Origin: Streptomyces zaomyceticus
Lineage (GTDB): Bacteria > Actinomycetota > Actinomycetes > Streptomycetales > Streptomycetaceae
Length of the DNA stretch: 64,000 nt
Reading direction: 5' to 3'
Assembly (NCBI RefSeq): GCF_014656215.1
Contig: NZ_BNBZ01000001.1
Coordinates: 1 to 64,000, forward strand
The translations under genes and the position numbers were made by a program. This document shows positions 8,385 to 16,228 of the stretch, in pieces (the first letter of the stretch is position 1; every line of letters begins with the position of its first letter). The notes under the pieces are model-generated. The model did no database searches. It was not told where the DNA came from and worked only from the letters and a program-made list of their open reading frames with translations.

Positions 8385-8930
8385 TCAGGACGAGGGCGTG
8401 GCCTTGTTGGCCGCCGCGAGCGCCGCCGCGCACTGCGGGCTGCTGTCGACGGCCACGAACATCACCAGCTTCAGCGGGCCGGCGGAGTGGTTGCTGGCCT
8501 GGAGCTGCCAGCCGCTCTTCTTCAGGGACTTGATGACCGAGCCGCCCTGCTCGGTCTTCCGCTCCTCGTTCCAGCCGCCCTTCGTCAGGGTCGCGACCGT
8601 GTCCGTGTAGGACTTCGCCGGGTCCTTCGCCTTCTCGGCGTCGGCCGTCCAGCTGACCATGCAGTCCTTGGCCTCGGCCGGGATCTGCTCGCCCGAGGCG
8701 TCCTGCGCGAAGCCGGCCCCGGTCGCCGCGGCGGTGAGCTCCTCGGTGACCGCGGCCCCGGTCAGCCGCTCGCCGCCCGAACCGCCGGAGCCACCCGCAG
8801 AGTCCGCACCGGCCGAGGACGAACCACCGGAGGACGAACCGCCCTTGTCCGCACCGCCGCCCTCGCTTCCGCAGCCGGCGACCAGCAGCACCACACCGGC
8901 GGCCGCGGCCACCCACGTCAGCTTGCGCAC
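8385..8930 (-). CDS. Lipoprotein, paralogue A of a tandem pair
   Basis: 181 aa from the GTG at 8930 (GGGAG four bases upstream). The signal ends in lipobox LVAGC (Cys20), followed by a Gly/Ser-rich tether (20-55) and a domain of about 120 residues with two cysteines (KDCMVSW and SPQCAAAL). The pattern Cys-x-V-S-W, GGW, GGS, LKKSGWQL, Cys is repeated in the next upstream lipoprotein (9030-9611), indicating duplication. The two Cys probably form a disulphide outside the cell. No known family is evident. Confidence 0.75.
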   Translation of the reverse strand: MRKLTWVAAAAGVVLLVAGCGSEGGGADKGGSSSGGSSSAGADSAGGSGGSGGERLTGAAVTEELTAAATGAGFAQDASGEQIPAEAKDCMVSWTADAEKAKDPAKSYTDTVATLTKGGWNEERKTEQGGSVIKSLKKSGWQLQASNHSAGPLKLVMFVAVDSSPQCAAALAAANKATPSS

Positions 8931-9029
8931 AACACTCCCGAATACGCATGCACGGCGGCCCCTTGCCCCCGTTTCCAGCGGCCTAGTTTTGCACGTGGAA
9001 ACGGACGGCGTCCGCAAGGACACCTCCCG

Positions 9030-9611
9030 TCAGCCCTGTTCGGTGTCCTCCCCGAACAGGACCTTCTGCTCCTGCTCGGTGAACCGGTTCATGCACGCGG
9101 TCTCCGTCGCGTGCAGGGCGATCATCTCCATGCCCAGCCCCTGCTGCGCGCCGGTGTGCCGGGCGTACAGCACCCAGCCCCGCTTCCTGAGCGTGATCTG
9201 GAGCATGGTGCCGCCCTTCTCGTCGAGCTTCTCCACCTGGCGCTCGCCCTGGACCCAGTCCTCGCCGACGAGGGCGGCGACCGCCTTCTCGACGCCGGGG
9301 CGCGACCCGTCGACGGGAGGGCCGAGGTACTGCCACGAGGCGCTGCACGCGACGGCCCGCTCCTGCAGCCGCTCCCGCTCGGTGGACGGCGTGGGCGCCG
9401 GCGTGGAATCCGTGGGGGTCGGCCCGCCGATCCCCGGCAGGTCGGACTTCGGCAGACCCGCCTTCTCGACGGCGGCGACGATCTCGGCGTGCGCCGCCTC
9501 GCGGCCGAAGGCCGAGTCCCCTCCCCCGCTCCCGGTCCCGCACCCCGCCCCGAGGAGCACCACCGCCGCCGCTCCCGCGACCTTCGCCCACCGGCTGTCC
9601 CGACCCCGCAT
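9030..9611 (-). CDS. Lipoprotein, paralogue B of a tandem pair
   Basis: 193 aa; start at ATG 9611 because the signal peptide MRGRDSRWAKVAGAAAVVLL ending in lipobox LGAGC begins there, after a charged non-signal stretch in the longer frame. A Pro/Thr linker (about 65-85) leads to a domain with AVACSASWQYL, VGEDWVQGER, DEKGGTMLQITLRKRGWVLYAR and ETACMNRF. The same Cys-SW-W-GG-RGW-Cys order occurs in the downstream paralogue at 8385, separated by 99 bp. Role unknown; probably two related extracytoplasmic binding or regulatory lipoproteins. Confidence 0.75.
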   Translation of the reverse strand: MRGRDSRWAKVAGAAAVVLLGAGCGTGSGGGDSAFGREAAHAEIVAAVEKAGLPKSDLPGIGGPTPTDSTPAPTPSTERERLQERAVACSASWQYLGPPVDGSRPGVEKAVAALVGEDWVQGERQVEKLDEKGGTMLQITLRKRGWVLYARHTGAQQGLGMEMIALHATETACMNRFTEQEQKVLFGEDTEQG

Positions 9612-9731
9612 GCCTCTGCCCCGCTCCCTGCGCGTACGTACGTGTGCCGAGGGAGTCTCACACACGCGGTACGCGCAGGTCGCGGCGGTTCCGGCGGCGC
9701 GGGCGGGGCCACCGCGGGGCCACCGGCCCGG

Positions 9732-9965
9732 CTACTCCTCCGGCGGGAAGACCGGCTCCCCGCCGTCCGCGAGGGTGATCATGATGGCCTCCACCGGGCA
9801 GCCCTCCGCCGCCGCGAGCAGTCTCTCGCCCGCGTCCGACTCCGGTTCCCGCGCGTGGGACTGACGGGCGCTGTCGAGACGGAAGCCGTCCGGGGCGTGG
9901 TCGACGCACATGCCGGAGCCGATGCAGACGCTCCGGTCGACCTCGACGTTCCAGCGGTCCCCCAT
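9732..9965 (-). CDS. [3Fe-4S] ferredoxin
   Basis: 77 aa small acidic electron carrier. CIGSGMC (Cys14, Cys20) and CPVEA (Cys56) give three cluster cysteines; the fourth position of a [4Fe-4S] motif is Ser/Gly, the hallmark of the [3Fe-4S] ferredoxins that feed actinobacterial P450s. ATG overlaps the stop of the aldehyde dehydrogenase by one base, so the two are translated together. The P450 at 21156 in the same presumed regulon is the obvious partner, though a ferredoxin reductase is not in the window. Confidence 0.9.
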   Translation of the reverse strand: MGDRWNVEVDRSVCIGSGMCVDHAPDGFRLDSARQSHAREPESDAGERLLAAAEGCPVEAIMITLADGGEPVFPPEE

Positions 9966-11428
9966 CACGCGCCGCCGTCGTAACCGGCCGGCAGGTGGAT
10001 CATCTTGTGCTCCAGGTACTCGCCGAAGCCCTCGGGTCCGAACTCCCGCCCCAGACCGGAGTTCTTGTAGCCGCCGAAGGGGCCCAGCATGTCCAGGCTG
10101 AAGGTGTTGACGTTGAAGGTGCCGGTGCGCACGCCCCGGGCGAACTCGATGCCGTGCTCCACGTCCGCGGTCCAGACACTGCCGCTGAGCCCGAAGTCGG
10201 AGTCGTTGGCGAGCCGCAGGGCCTCGGCCTCGTCCCCGTACGGCAGGAGACAGATCACCGGGCCGAAGATCTCCTCGCGGGCGATCCGCATGGAGTTGTC
10301 GACCTCCCCGAACAGCGTCGGCTCGACGTACCAGCCGCGGTCGAGACCGGCCGGACGCCCGCCTCCGGCCAGGACCTTGGCACCCTCCTCCTGCCCGATC
10401 CGGATGTAGTCGAGGGAGCGCTGCTGCTGACGGCGGGCGACGAGCGGGCCGACCTGGGTGGCCGGATCGAGCGGGTCGCCGACGACGAGCGCGCCGGCCG
10501 CGGCGGCGAAGGCCTCGGCGGTCTCCTCGTAGCGGGCGCGGGGGACGAGGATCCGGGTCTGCGCCACACACGCCTGCCCGTTGTTCATCCAGGCGGCCGG
10601 CACGATCCCGGCGACGGCGGTCGCCGTATCGGCGTCGGGCAGGATCACGGCGGCCGACTTCCCGCCGAGTTCGAGGGTGACGCGGGTGAGGTTGCGGGAG
10701 GCGACCTCCATGACCCGCCGGCCGGCGGCGACCGAACCGGTGAAGGAGACCTTGTCGACCCCGGGGTGGCCGACGAGGTACTCGCTGACCTCACGGTCGG
10801 CGGGCAGGATGCTGAGCACCCCCTCGGGCAGCCCGGCCTCGGTGGCGATGTCGGCCAGGATGTACGAGTCGAGGGGCGACTCCGGCGACGGCTTGAGGAC
10901 CACGGTGCAGCCGGCGAGCAGCGCGGGCCCCAGCTTGGCGGCGGCGGTGAACTGCGGCACGTTCCACGGAATGACGGCCGCGACCACCCCCACCGGTTCC
11001 CGCCGGACGAGCAGCGGCCCGAGAATCCCGCCGCGCCGCTCCTCGTACGTGAAGTCCCGGGCGACGGTGATCGCCGCGTCCCACACCATCATCGCGCCGA
11101 GCGCCTGGGCGAGGACGGACCAGGAGTACGGGGAGCCGTTCTGCGCGCTGATGGAGCGGGCGATCTCCTCGTGGCGGACGGCGATCGCGTCCTTGATACG
11201 GCTGACGACGACGATCCGCTCCTCCACCGACATCCGGGGCCAGGGCCCCTCGTCGAACGCCCGCCGGGCGGCGGCCACGGCCCGGTCGACATCGGCCCTG
11301 GAGGCGTGCGGGACGCGCCCGATGACCTCCTCGGTGTGCGGCGAGACGACATCGATGACCTCCTCACCGAGCGGGTCGGTCAACTCTCCGCCGATGAACA
11401 GCTTTCCGTGCTCCACAAGCTCGGTCAT
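9965..11428 (-). CDS. NAD(P)+-dependent aldehyde dehydrogenase
   Basis: 487 aa, full-length ALDH superfamily. Catalytic features are the Asn of VIPWNVPQF (Asn156), the general base Glu253 in TLELGGKSA and the nucleophile Cys287 in NNGQACVAQ; the cofactor site is FTGSVAAGRR. It oxidises an aldehyde to the acid, here probably an alkyl or side-chain aldehyde made by a P450. Forms an operon with the ferredoxin (1-base overlap). A KstR-like operator at 11475 lies 47 bp upstream of the start. Confidence 0.9.
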   Translation of the reverse strand: MTELVEHGKLFIGGELTDPLGEEVIDVVSPHTEEVIGRVPHASRADVDRAVAAARRAFDEGPWPRMSVEERIVVVSRIKDAIAVRHEEIARSISAQNGSPYSWSVLAQALGAMMVWDAAITVARDFTYEERRGGILGPLLVRREPVGVVAAVIPWNVPQFTAAAKLGPALLAGCTVVLKPSPESPLDSYILADIATEAGLPEGVLSILPADREVSEYLVGHPGVDKVSFTGSVAAGRRVMEVASRNLTRVTLELGGKSAAVILPDADTATAVAGIVPAAWMNNGQACVAQTRILVPRARYEETAEAFAAAAGALVVGDPLDPATQVGPLVARRQQQRSLDYIRIGQEEGAKVLAGGGRPAGLDRGWYVEPTLFGEVDNSMRIAREEIFGPVICLLPYGDEAEALRLANDSDFGLSGSVWTADVEHGIEFARGVRTGTFNVNTFSLDMLGPFGGYKNSGLGREFGPEGFGEYLEHKMIHLPAGYDGGA

Positions 11429-11474
11429 GACCGCCGCCTTCTGGAAGGGGATTTTCCTGACGATGTTTCAGAAC

Positions 11475-11488
11475 TGATACCAGTTCTA
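11475..11488. promoter_or_regulatory. KstR-type operator, site 2
   Basis: TGATACCAGTTCTA matches TNNAACNNGTTNNA except one base (TAC for AAC). It overlaps the inverted repeat GAACTG-ATAC-CAGTTC (11471-11486). Located between divergent aldehyde dehydrogenase and metallo-hydrolase genes. Confidence 0.55.
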
Positions 11489-11586
11489 GTTATGATGGGC
11501 AACGGTCGAGCACACTCCGTACCGCCGCGGAGGACTTCCGCGCCCTCGTGGACGTCTTCCGTACCGCCGTGGAGAGATGAGGATCC

Positions 11587-12636
11587 ATGCAAGGACCCCT
11601 GCCCCAGGTGACCGAGCACGGCGGAGGCGTCTGGTCGCTCCGGGTGCCCATCCCCGACAACCCCCTCGGCCACACCCTGGTCCACGTCCTCGACACCGAC
11701 CGCGGCCCGGTCCTCGTCGACACCGGATGGGACGACCCCGCCTCCTGGACCGAACTCACCGGTGGACTCGACGCGCTGGGACTCTCCGTGCGCGAGATCC
11801 ACGGGGTCGTCATCACCCACCACCATCCCGACCACCACGGCCTCTCCGGCAGGGTCCGCGAGGAGTCCGGGGCCTGGATCGCCATGCACGCCGCCGACAC
11901 AGCCGTCGTCCGCCGCACCCGCGAGGCCGACCCCGGCACCTGGCTCGAATACCTCGCCCGCAAGCTCGCCGCCGCCGGCGCCCCCGAGGACCACCTCGCC
12001 CCGCTGCGGGCCGCGCGCACCTCGGGCCGGATGCGTACCCTCCCCGGGCTGCGCTCCGCCCTCCCCGACCGGGAGATCGTCCCCGGTGAACTCCTCGACC
12101 TCGCCGGACGGCGGCTCCGGGCGATCTGGACCCCCGGCCACACCCCCGGCCACGTCTGCCTCCATCTGGAGGAGGAACACCCCTCCCGGCTGCCCGGCCA
12201 CGGCCGGCTCTTCTCCGGTGACCATCTGCTGCCCGGAATCTCGCCGCACATCGGGCTGTACGAGGACCCCGACGATGCCATCGAGACCGACCCCCTCGGC
12301 GACTACCTCGACTCCCTCGAACGCATCGGCCGTCTCGGCGTCGCCGAGGTCCTCCCCGCCCACCAGCACGCCTTCACCGACTCCGCCGGGCGGGTCCGCG
12401 AACTCCTCGACCACCACGAGGACCGGCTCACCGGACTCCTCGGGCTCCTCGCCACCCCGCTCACCCCCTGGCAGCTCGCCGAGCGGATGGAGTGGAACCG
12501 CCCCTGGGAACAGATCCCCTACGGCTCCCGGAACATCGCCGTCAGCGAGGCCGAGGCCCATGTCCGCCGCCTGGTGAAGCTGGGGCGCGCGGAGGCGGTC
12601 CCCGGCACGGACCCGGTGGAGTTCGTGGCCGTCTGA
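11587..12636 (+). CDS. MBL-fold metallo-hydrolase
   Basis: 349 aa. Zinc-binding THHHPDHHG (His78, His80, Asp82, His83) with further ligands in TPGHTPGHVCLH, SGDHLLPGI and a final His in PAHQHAF. The long C-terminal helical region (LLDHHEDRLTGLLGLL ... WNRPWEQIPYGSRN) matches the winged-helix tail of the LACTB2/thioesterase-like branch, which often hydrolyses CoA thioesters or lactones. Divergent from the aldehyde dehydrogenase with a KstR-like box in the 158-bp gap, so it is probably a regulon member. Confidence 0.88.
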   Translation: MQGPLPQVTEHGGGVWSLRVPIPDNPLGHTLVHVLDTDRGPVLVDTGWDDPASWTELTGGLDALGLSVREIHGVVITHHHPDHHGLSGRVREESGAWIAMHAADTAVVRRTREADPGTWLEYLARKLAAAGAPEDHLAPLRAARTSGRMRTLPGLRSALPDREIVPGELLDLAGRRLRAIWTPGHTPGHVCLHLEEEHPSRLPGHGRLFSGDHLLPGISPHIGLYEDPDDAIETDPLGDYLDSLERIGRLGVAEVLPAHQHAFTDSAGRVRELLDHHEDRLTGLLGLLATPLTPWQLAERMEWNRPWEQIPYGSRNIAVSEAEAHVRRLVKLGRAEAVPGTDPVEFVAV

Positions 12637-12784
12637 GGCCGGGCCCGCGAAGTCCGGGGCCTCGGACGGCCGGCGAAGCGCGGGCCGAGGGCCTCCCCGG
12701 CCGCACGTGGGGCGGCCTCCGGCCCCGGTGTGAGGCGCCTCGCACCCACCGGGCGGAGGGCCTACGGGCCGGTAGACTGAGCCG

Positions 12785-12900
12785 GTCGTCATCATGCCCG
12801 TACGGGGGAAAGCCGGTGCGAATCCGGCGCTGACCCCGCAACCGTGAGCCGTTCCCCCGGGAACGGCGAGTCGGACTGCCCCGCCCGGGACGTGACCGCC
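12785..12900 (+). promoter_or_regulatory. Cobalamin riboswitch
   Basis: The conserved core is present: GGGGGAAAGCCGGTGCGAAT, CCGGCGCTGACCCCGCAACC and GTGA within 12804-12846, then a variable stem (12848-12868) and AGTCGGACTGCC. This is the adenosylcobalamin-sensing class (RF00174 type). It precedes the operon 12975-18917 by about 75 nt and should shut it off when cobalamin is plentiful. Outer boundaries are approximate. Confidence 0.9.
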
Positions 12901-12974
12901 GGCACCGTCGAGGAATACGGAGCCGAGCCTGGTGCCCTGAGGCGTGCCGGTGCCCGGCCGCAGGAGAGGGCCCC

Positions 12975-14225
12975 ATGAACACCGTCCGCCGCGGCGCCGC
13001 CGCGCTCGCCGCCGCCACCGTCCTGCTCGGCACCGGAGCAGCCGGAGCGGCCACCGCCGCGCCCTCTCCGACGCCGTCGGCCGTCACGATCCCGCCCGGC
13101 CTGTACGGCACGAAGGACCCGACGTACGACGGTGTCTGGCGGCAGTCGCTCGCCTTCCTCGCCCAGCGCGCCACCGGCTACCAGCCCGCCGACCAGTCCG
13201 TGGACTGGCTGCTCGGCCAGCAGTGCGAGGACGGCTCGTTCGCCTCGTACCGCGCGGACGCCACGAAGCCCTGCGACGCGAAGACCATGCGGGACACCAA
13301 CGCCACCGCCCTCGCCGTGCAGGCCCTCGGCTCGGTCCGCCGCCAGGCCACCGCCCCCGAGAAGATCGACAAGGCCGTCAAGGCGGGCTCCGACTGGCTG
13401 CGGGGCGTCCAGAACAAGGACGGCGGCTGGGGCTACAGCTCCGGCGGCGCCAGCGACGCCAACTCCACCTCGGTCGTCGTCGGCGCGCTCGCCGCGACGG
13501 GCGTGAAGCCCGGCTCGTTCACCTCCGCCGAGGGCCGTACGCCCTACGACGCGCTCCTCACCTTCGCGCTGCCCTGCTCGGACAAGGCCGGCGCGGGCGC
13601 CTTCGCGTACCAGCCGGACAAGACCGGGGCGCTCCTCGCGAACGCCGACGCCACCGCCGCGGCCACCCTCGCCGGGCTCGGCAAGAGCATCGTCGCCACC
13701 AAGGCCTCCCCCGAGCAGCCGCCGGCCTGCACCGACCTGTCGAAGCCGACGGTCGAGCGCGCCGCGCTCAACGGCGCGTCCTACCTCGCGAAGGCCCTCG
13801 CGAAGACCGGCCACCTGGTCCTGCCCCCGATGCCGGGCGCCACCGACACGACCGAGCAGCCCGACATCGGCAACACCGCCGACGCCGTCGTCGCGCTCGC
13901 CGCGTCCGGCGCCGCCAAGGAGGCGAAGCCCGCCCTGGACTGGCTGGAGAAGAACTCCGCCGCCTGGGCGAAGGAGAGCGGACCGGCCGCGTACGCGCAG
14001 CTGATCCTGGCCGCCCGCGCGACGGACACCGACCCGCGCGAGTTCGGCGCGGCGGACCTGGTCGAGCAGCTCAACGCCACCGGCCCCGCGCCCAAGACCC
14101 CCGACACCTCGGCCTCCTCCACGAGTGACGACGACGACTCGGGCTTCGACGTGTGGTGGATCATCGGCATCGGCATGGTGGTCGGCGTCGGCATCGGCTT
14201 CCTCGTGAGCGGCCGCAAGAAGTGA
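12975..14225 (+). CDS. Exported, membrane-anchored transcobalamin-like alpha/alpha-barrel protein
   Basis: 416 aa. Signal peptide (1-32), then helical repeats typical of the prenyltransferase/squalene-oxidase fold: DQSVDWLLGQQCEDGSFASY, MRDTNATALAVQALGSV, GSDWLRGVQNKDGGWGYSSGG, ANSTSVVVGALAATG. A Ser/Asp linker and one C-terminal TM (about 390-410) with GRKK anchor it. Mammalian intrinsic factor and transcobalamin have the same (alpha/alpha)6 barrel. Since this is the first gene behind a cobalamin riboswitch in an ECF operon, I infer an extracellular cobalamin-capturing role. Not a likely cyclase: no DxDD motif. Confidence 0.8.
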   Translation: MNTVRRGAAALAAATVLLGTGAAGAATAAPSPTPSAVTIPPGLYGTKDPTYDGVWRQSLAFLAQRATGYQPADQSVDWLLGQQCEDGSFASYRADATKPCDAKTMRDTNATALAVQALGSVRRQATAPEKIDKAVKAGSDWLRGVQNKDGGWGYSSGGASDANSTSVVVGALAATGVKPGSFTSAEGRTPYDALLTFALPCSDKAGAGAFAYQPDKTGALLANADATAAATLAGLGKSIVATKASPEQPPACTDLSKPTVERAALNGASYLAKALAKTGHLVLPPMPGATDTTEQPDIGNTADAVVALAASGAAKEAKPALDWLEKNSAAWAKESGPAAYAQLILAARATDTDPREFGAADLVEQLNATGPAPKTPDTSASSTSDDDDSGFDVWWIIGIGMVVGVGIGFLVSGRKK

Positions 14226-14896
14226 CCGCGGCGGTGCGGAACGGCGCCCGGCTCGCGGGCGCCGCGGCCGGGGCGCTGCTCACCCTGACCGCCGTCGCGG
14301 CCGCCCCCGCGCAGGCCGCGGGCTACCGCTACTGGTCGTACTGGGAGAGCGACGGCGGAAAGCCCTGGGCGTACGCCACCCAGGGACCGGCGACCGCGCG
14401 CCCCGCGGAAGGCGACGCGATCGGCTTCCGCTTCGCGATCAGCAGCGGCACGGACGACACCTCGCTGCCCTCCGCCGCCCCCGACTTCGCGAAGATCTGC
14501 GGAGGCGTGGAGAAGAAGGACGGCACGAAGCGGGTCGCGGTCGTCGTCGACTTCGGCGGCCCGGCGGACGCGCCGCCCGGCGACACCCCGCCGGCGAAGC
14601 CGGTCCAGGTCGGCTGCGCACAGGTCCGCGAGGACGCGACGAGCGCGGAGGCGCTCGCCACGGTGGCGAAGCCGCTGCGGTACGACAGCGCGGCCATGCT
14701 GTGCGGGATCGCCGGCTACCCGGCGCGGGGCTGCGGCGAGCAGGTCGCGGAGAAGGTCCCGGCCTCGGCGGCGCCCACCGCGTCGGCTTCGGCCGGCGAG
14801 AACGGCGGGGGCCCGTCCCTGGGTGTGCTCGTCGGCGGGGCGGCCGTCCTGGCCCTGGGCGGTGCGGCGGTCTGGAAGGCCCGCCGTCGCGGATGA
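14222..14896 (+). CDS. Exported membrane-anchored protein of the cobalamin operon (SCO2322-like)
   Basis: 224 aa from GTG at 14222, whose GTGA overlaps the upstream stop. Signal peptide (VRNGARLAGAAAGALLTLTAV...AQA, cleavage near residue 33), a domain starting GYRYWSYWESDGGKPWAYATQGP with cysteines at KICGG, QVGCAQ, MLCGI and GCGEQ (two likely disulphides), a Ser/Ala/Pro linker and a C-terminal TM followed by KARRRG. Family of unknown function associated with actinobacterial cobalamin ECF loci. Probably works with the preceding barrel protein on the cell surface. Confidence 0.75.
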   Translation: MTAAVRNGARLAGAAAGALLTLTAVAAAPAQAAGYRYWSYWESDGGKPWAYATQGPATARPAEGDAIGFRFAISSGTDDTSLPSAAPDFAKICGGVEKKDGTKRVAVVVDFGGPADAPPGDTPPAKPVQVGCAQVREDATSAEALATVAKPLRYDSAAMLCGIAGYPARGCGEQVAEKVPASAAPTASASAGENGGGPSLGVLVGGAAVLALGGAAVWKARRRG

Positions 14897-14977
14897 GCCC
14901 CGCATGACCCGTACCTCTTGTACGACGCGCACCAGCCGCACGAGGACCACCCCTTCCGCCCGAGCGGGCGTCGCGAC

Positions 14978-15067
14978 TCGTGCGGCCGGTGCTGCTCGTG
15001 CGGCCGGTGCTGCTCGCGCGGCCCGCACGACTCGTGCGGCCCGTGCTGCTCGCGCTGTTCGTGCGCC
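14978..15067 (+). repeat. 18-bp tandem repeat encoding Cys-rich hexapeptides
   Basis: Five consecutive 18-bp units related to TCGTGCGGCCGGTGCTGC (first two identical at 14978 and 14996). In the CbiQ reading frame they encode SCGRCC-SCGRCC-SRGPHD-SCGPCC-SRCSCA. The frame is open from a TTG at 14918, so an N-terminal Cys-rich extension of CbiQ is possible. Confidence 0.7.
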
Positions 15068-15124
15068 CCGTACGCCCCGTACTCCCCGCACGGCCCGTTC
15101 GACGAGTCCCGCAGGATGCCGCTG

Positions 15125-16228
15125 ATGCCACCCGCAGTTCTCCGTGCCCCGGAGGCGAGCCGGGCCAACGCCCTGCACGCCGGTGCCTGGTGGCTGTGGG
15201 CGCTCGGCCTGGCCGTCGCCGCCTCCCGCACCACCAACCCGCTCCTGCTCGGTCTGCTCGTCGGGGTGGCCGGATACGTCGTGGCGGCCCGCCGTACGGA
15301 CGCGCCCTGGGCCCGTTCGTACGGCGCGTTCGTGAAGCTCGGCCTGTTCGTCGTCTTCCTGCGGGTCGTCTTCTCGCTGCTGCTCGGCTCCCCCATCCCC
15401 GGCACGCACGAACTGTTCACCCTGCCCGAGGTGCCGCTGCCCGACTGGGCGCAGGGGGTACGGATCGGGGGGCGGGTGACGGCCGAACAACTGGTGTTCG
15501 CGGTGTACGACGGCCTCAAGCTGGCGACCCTGCTGATCTGCGTCGGCGCGGCGAACGCGCTGGCCAACCCGGCACGCCTGCTCAAGTCGCTGCCGGGCGC
15601 GCTGTACGAGGCCGGGGTCGCCGTCGTGGTGGCGATGACCTTCGCGCCGAACATGGTCGCGGACGTGGTCCGGCTGCGGACCGCCCGACGCCTGCGCGGC
15701 CGCCCCACGGGCGGGGTGCGGGCGGTGCTCCAGATCGGCCTGCCCGTCCTGGAGGGCGCCCTCGAACGGTCGATCGCGGTCGCGGCCTCGATGGACGCCC
15801 GCGGGTACGGGCGGACGGCGCAGGTCCCGGCCGCCGTGCGGCGCACCACGAACCTGCTGACCCTGGGCGGTCTGCTCGGGATCTGCGCCGGTTCGTACGG
15901 GCTGCTCGCGGCGGAGGGCGCGGGGTACGGACTGCCGCTGCTCGGCGCCGGGCTCCTCGCCGCCATGGCCGGGCTGCGGCTCGGCGGGCGGCGGACCGTC
16001 CGCACCCGGTACCGGCCGGACCGGTGGGGGATCCGGTCCTGGCTGGTCGCGGGCTCCGGAGTGACGGTCGCGGTCCTCATGATCTGGGCGAACGCGTACG
16101 CGCCGGAGGCGCTGCATCCCGGGGTCGTCCCCCTGGAGATGCCGGAGCTCCCGCTGTGGCCGGCCCTGTCGATCCTGGTGGGCCTGGTGCCCGCGTTCGT
16201 GGCCCCCGTTCCCAAGGAGAACGCGTGA
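15125..16228 (+). CDS. cbiQ: Energy-coupling factor transporter T component (CbiQ)
   Basis: 367 aa from ATG 15125, which has GCAGGA at good spacing; ATG 15116 and TTG 14918 are in-frame alternatives. Multi-TM protein with the T-component coupling-helix signatures: ASMDARGYGR (Ala-x-x-x-x-Arg-Gly type) and RRLRGRPTGGV. It joins the ATPases to the S component. The next gene overlaps its stop (GTGA). Upstream in the same open frame is a Cys-rich hexapeptide repeat that may or may not be translated. Confidence 0.85.
   Translation: MPPAVLRAPEASRANALHAGAWWLWALGLAVAASRTTNPLLLGLLVGVAGYVVAARRTDAPWARSYGAFVKLGLFVVFLRVVFSLLLGSPIPGTHELFTLPEVPLPDWAQGVRIGGRVTAEQLVFAVYDGLKLATLLICVGAANALANPARLLKSLPGALYEAGVAVVVAMTFAPNMVADVVRLRTARRLRGRPTGGVRAVLQIGLPVLEGALERSIAVAASMDARGYGRTAQVPAAVRRTTNLLTLGGLLGICAGSYGLLAAEGAGYGLPLLGAGLLAAMAGLRLGGRRTVRTRYRPDRWGIRSWLVAGSGVTVAVLMIWANAYAPEALHPGVVPLEMPELPLWPALSILVGLVPAFVAPVPKENA

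Noticed and set aside
12975..14225. Terpene cyclase or squalene-hopene cyclase
   Set aside because: Repeats resemble that fold, but no DxDD catalytic motif is visible and it is exported within a B12-controlled operon.
14904..15125. Small ATG gene encoding RAAGAARAA-type repeats before cbiQ
   Set aside because: Purely repeat-derived Arg/Ala sequence in the frame next to the Cys-rich one; no protein pattern.
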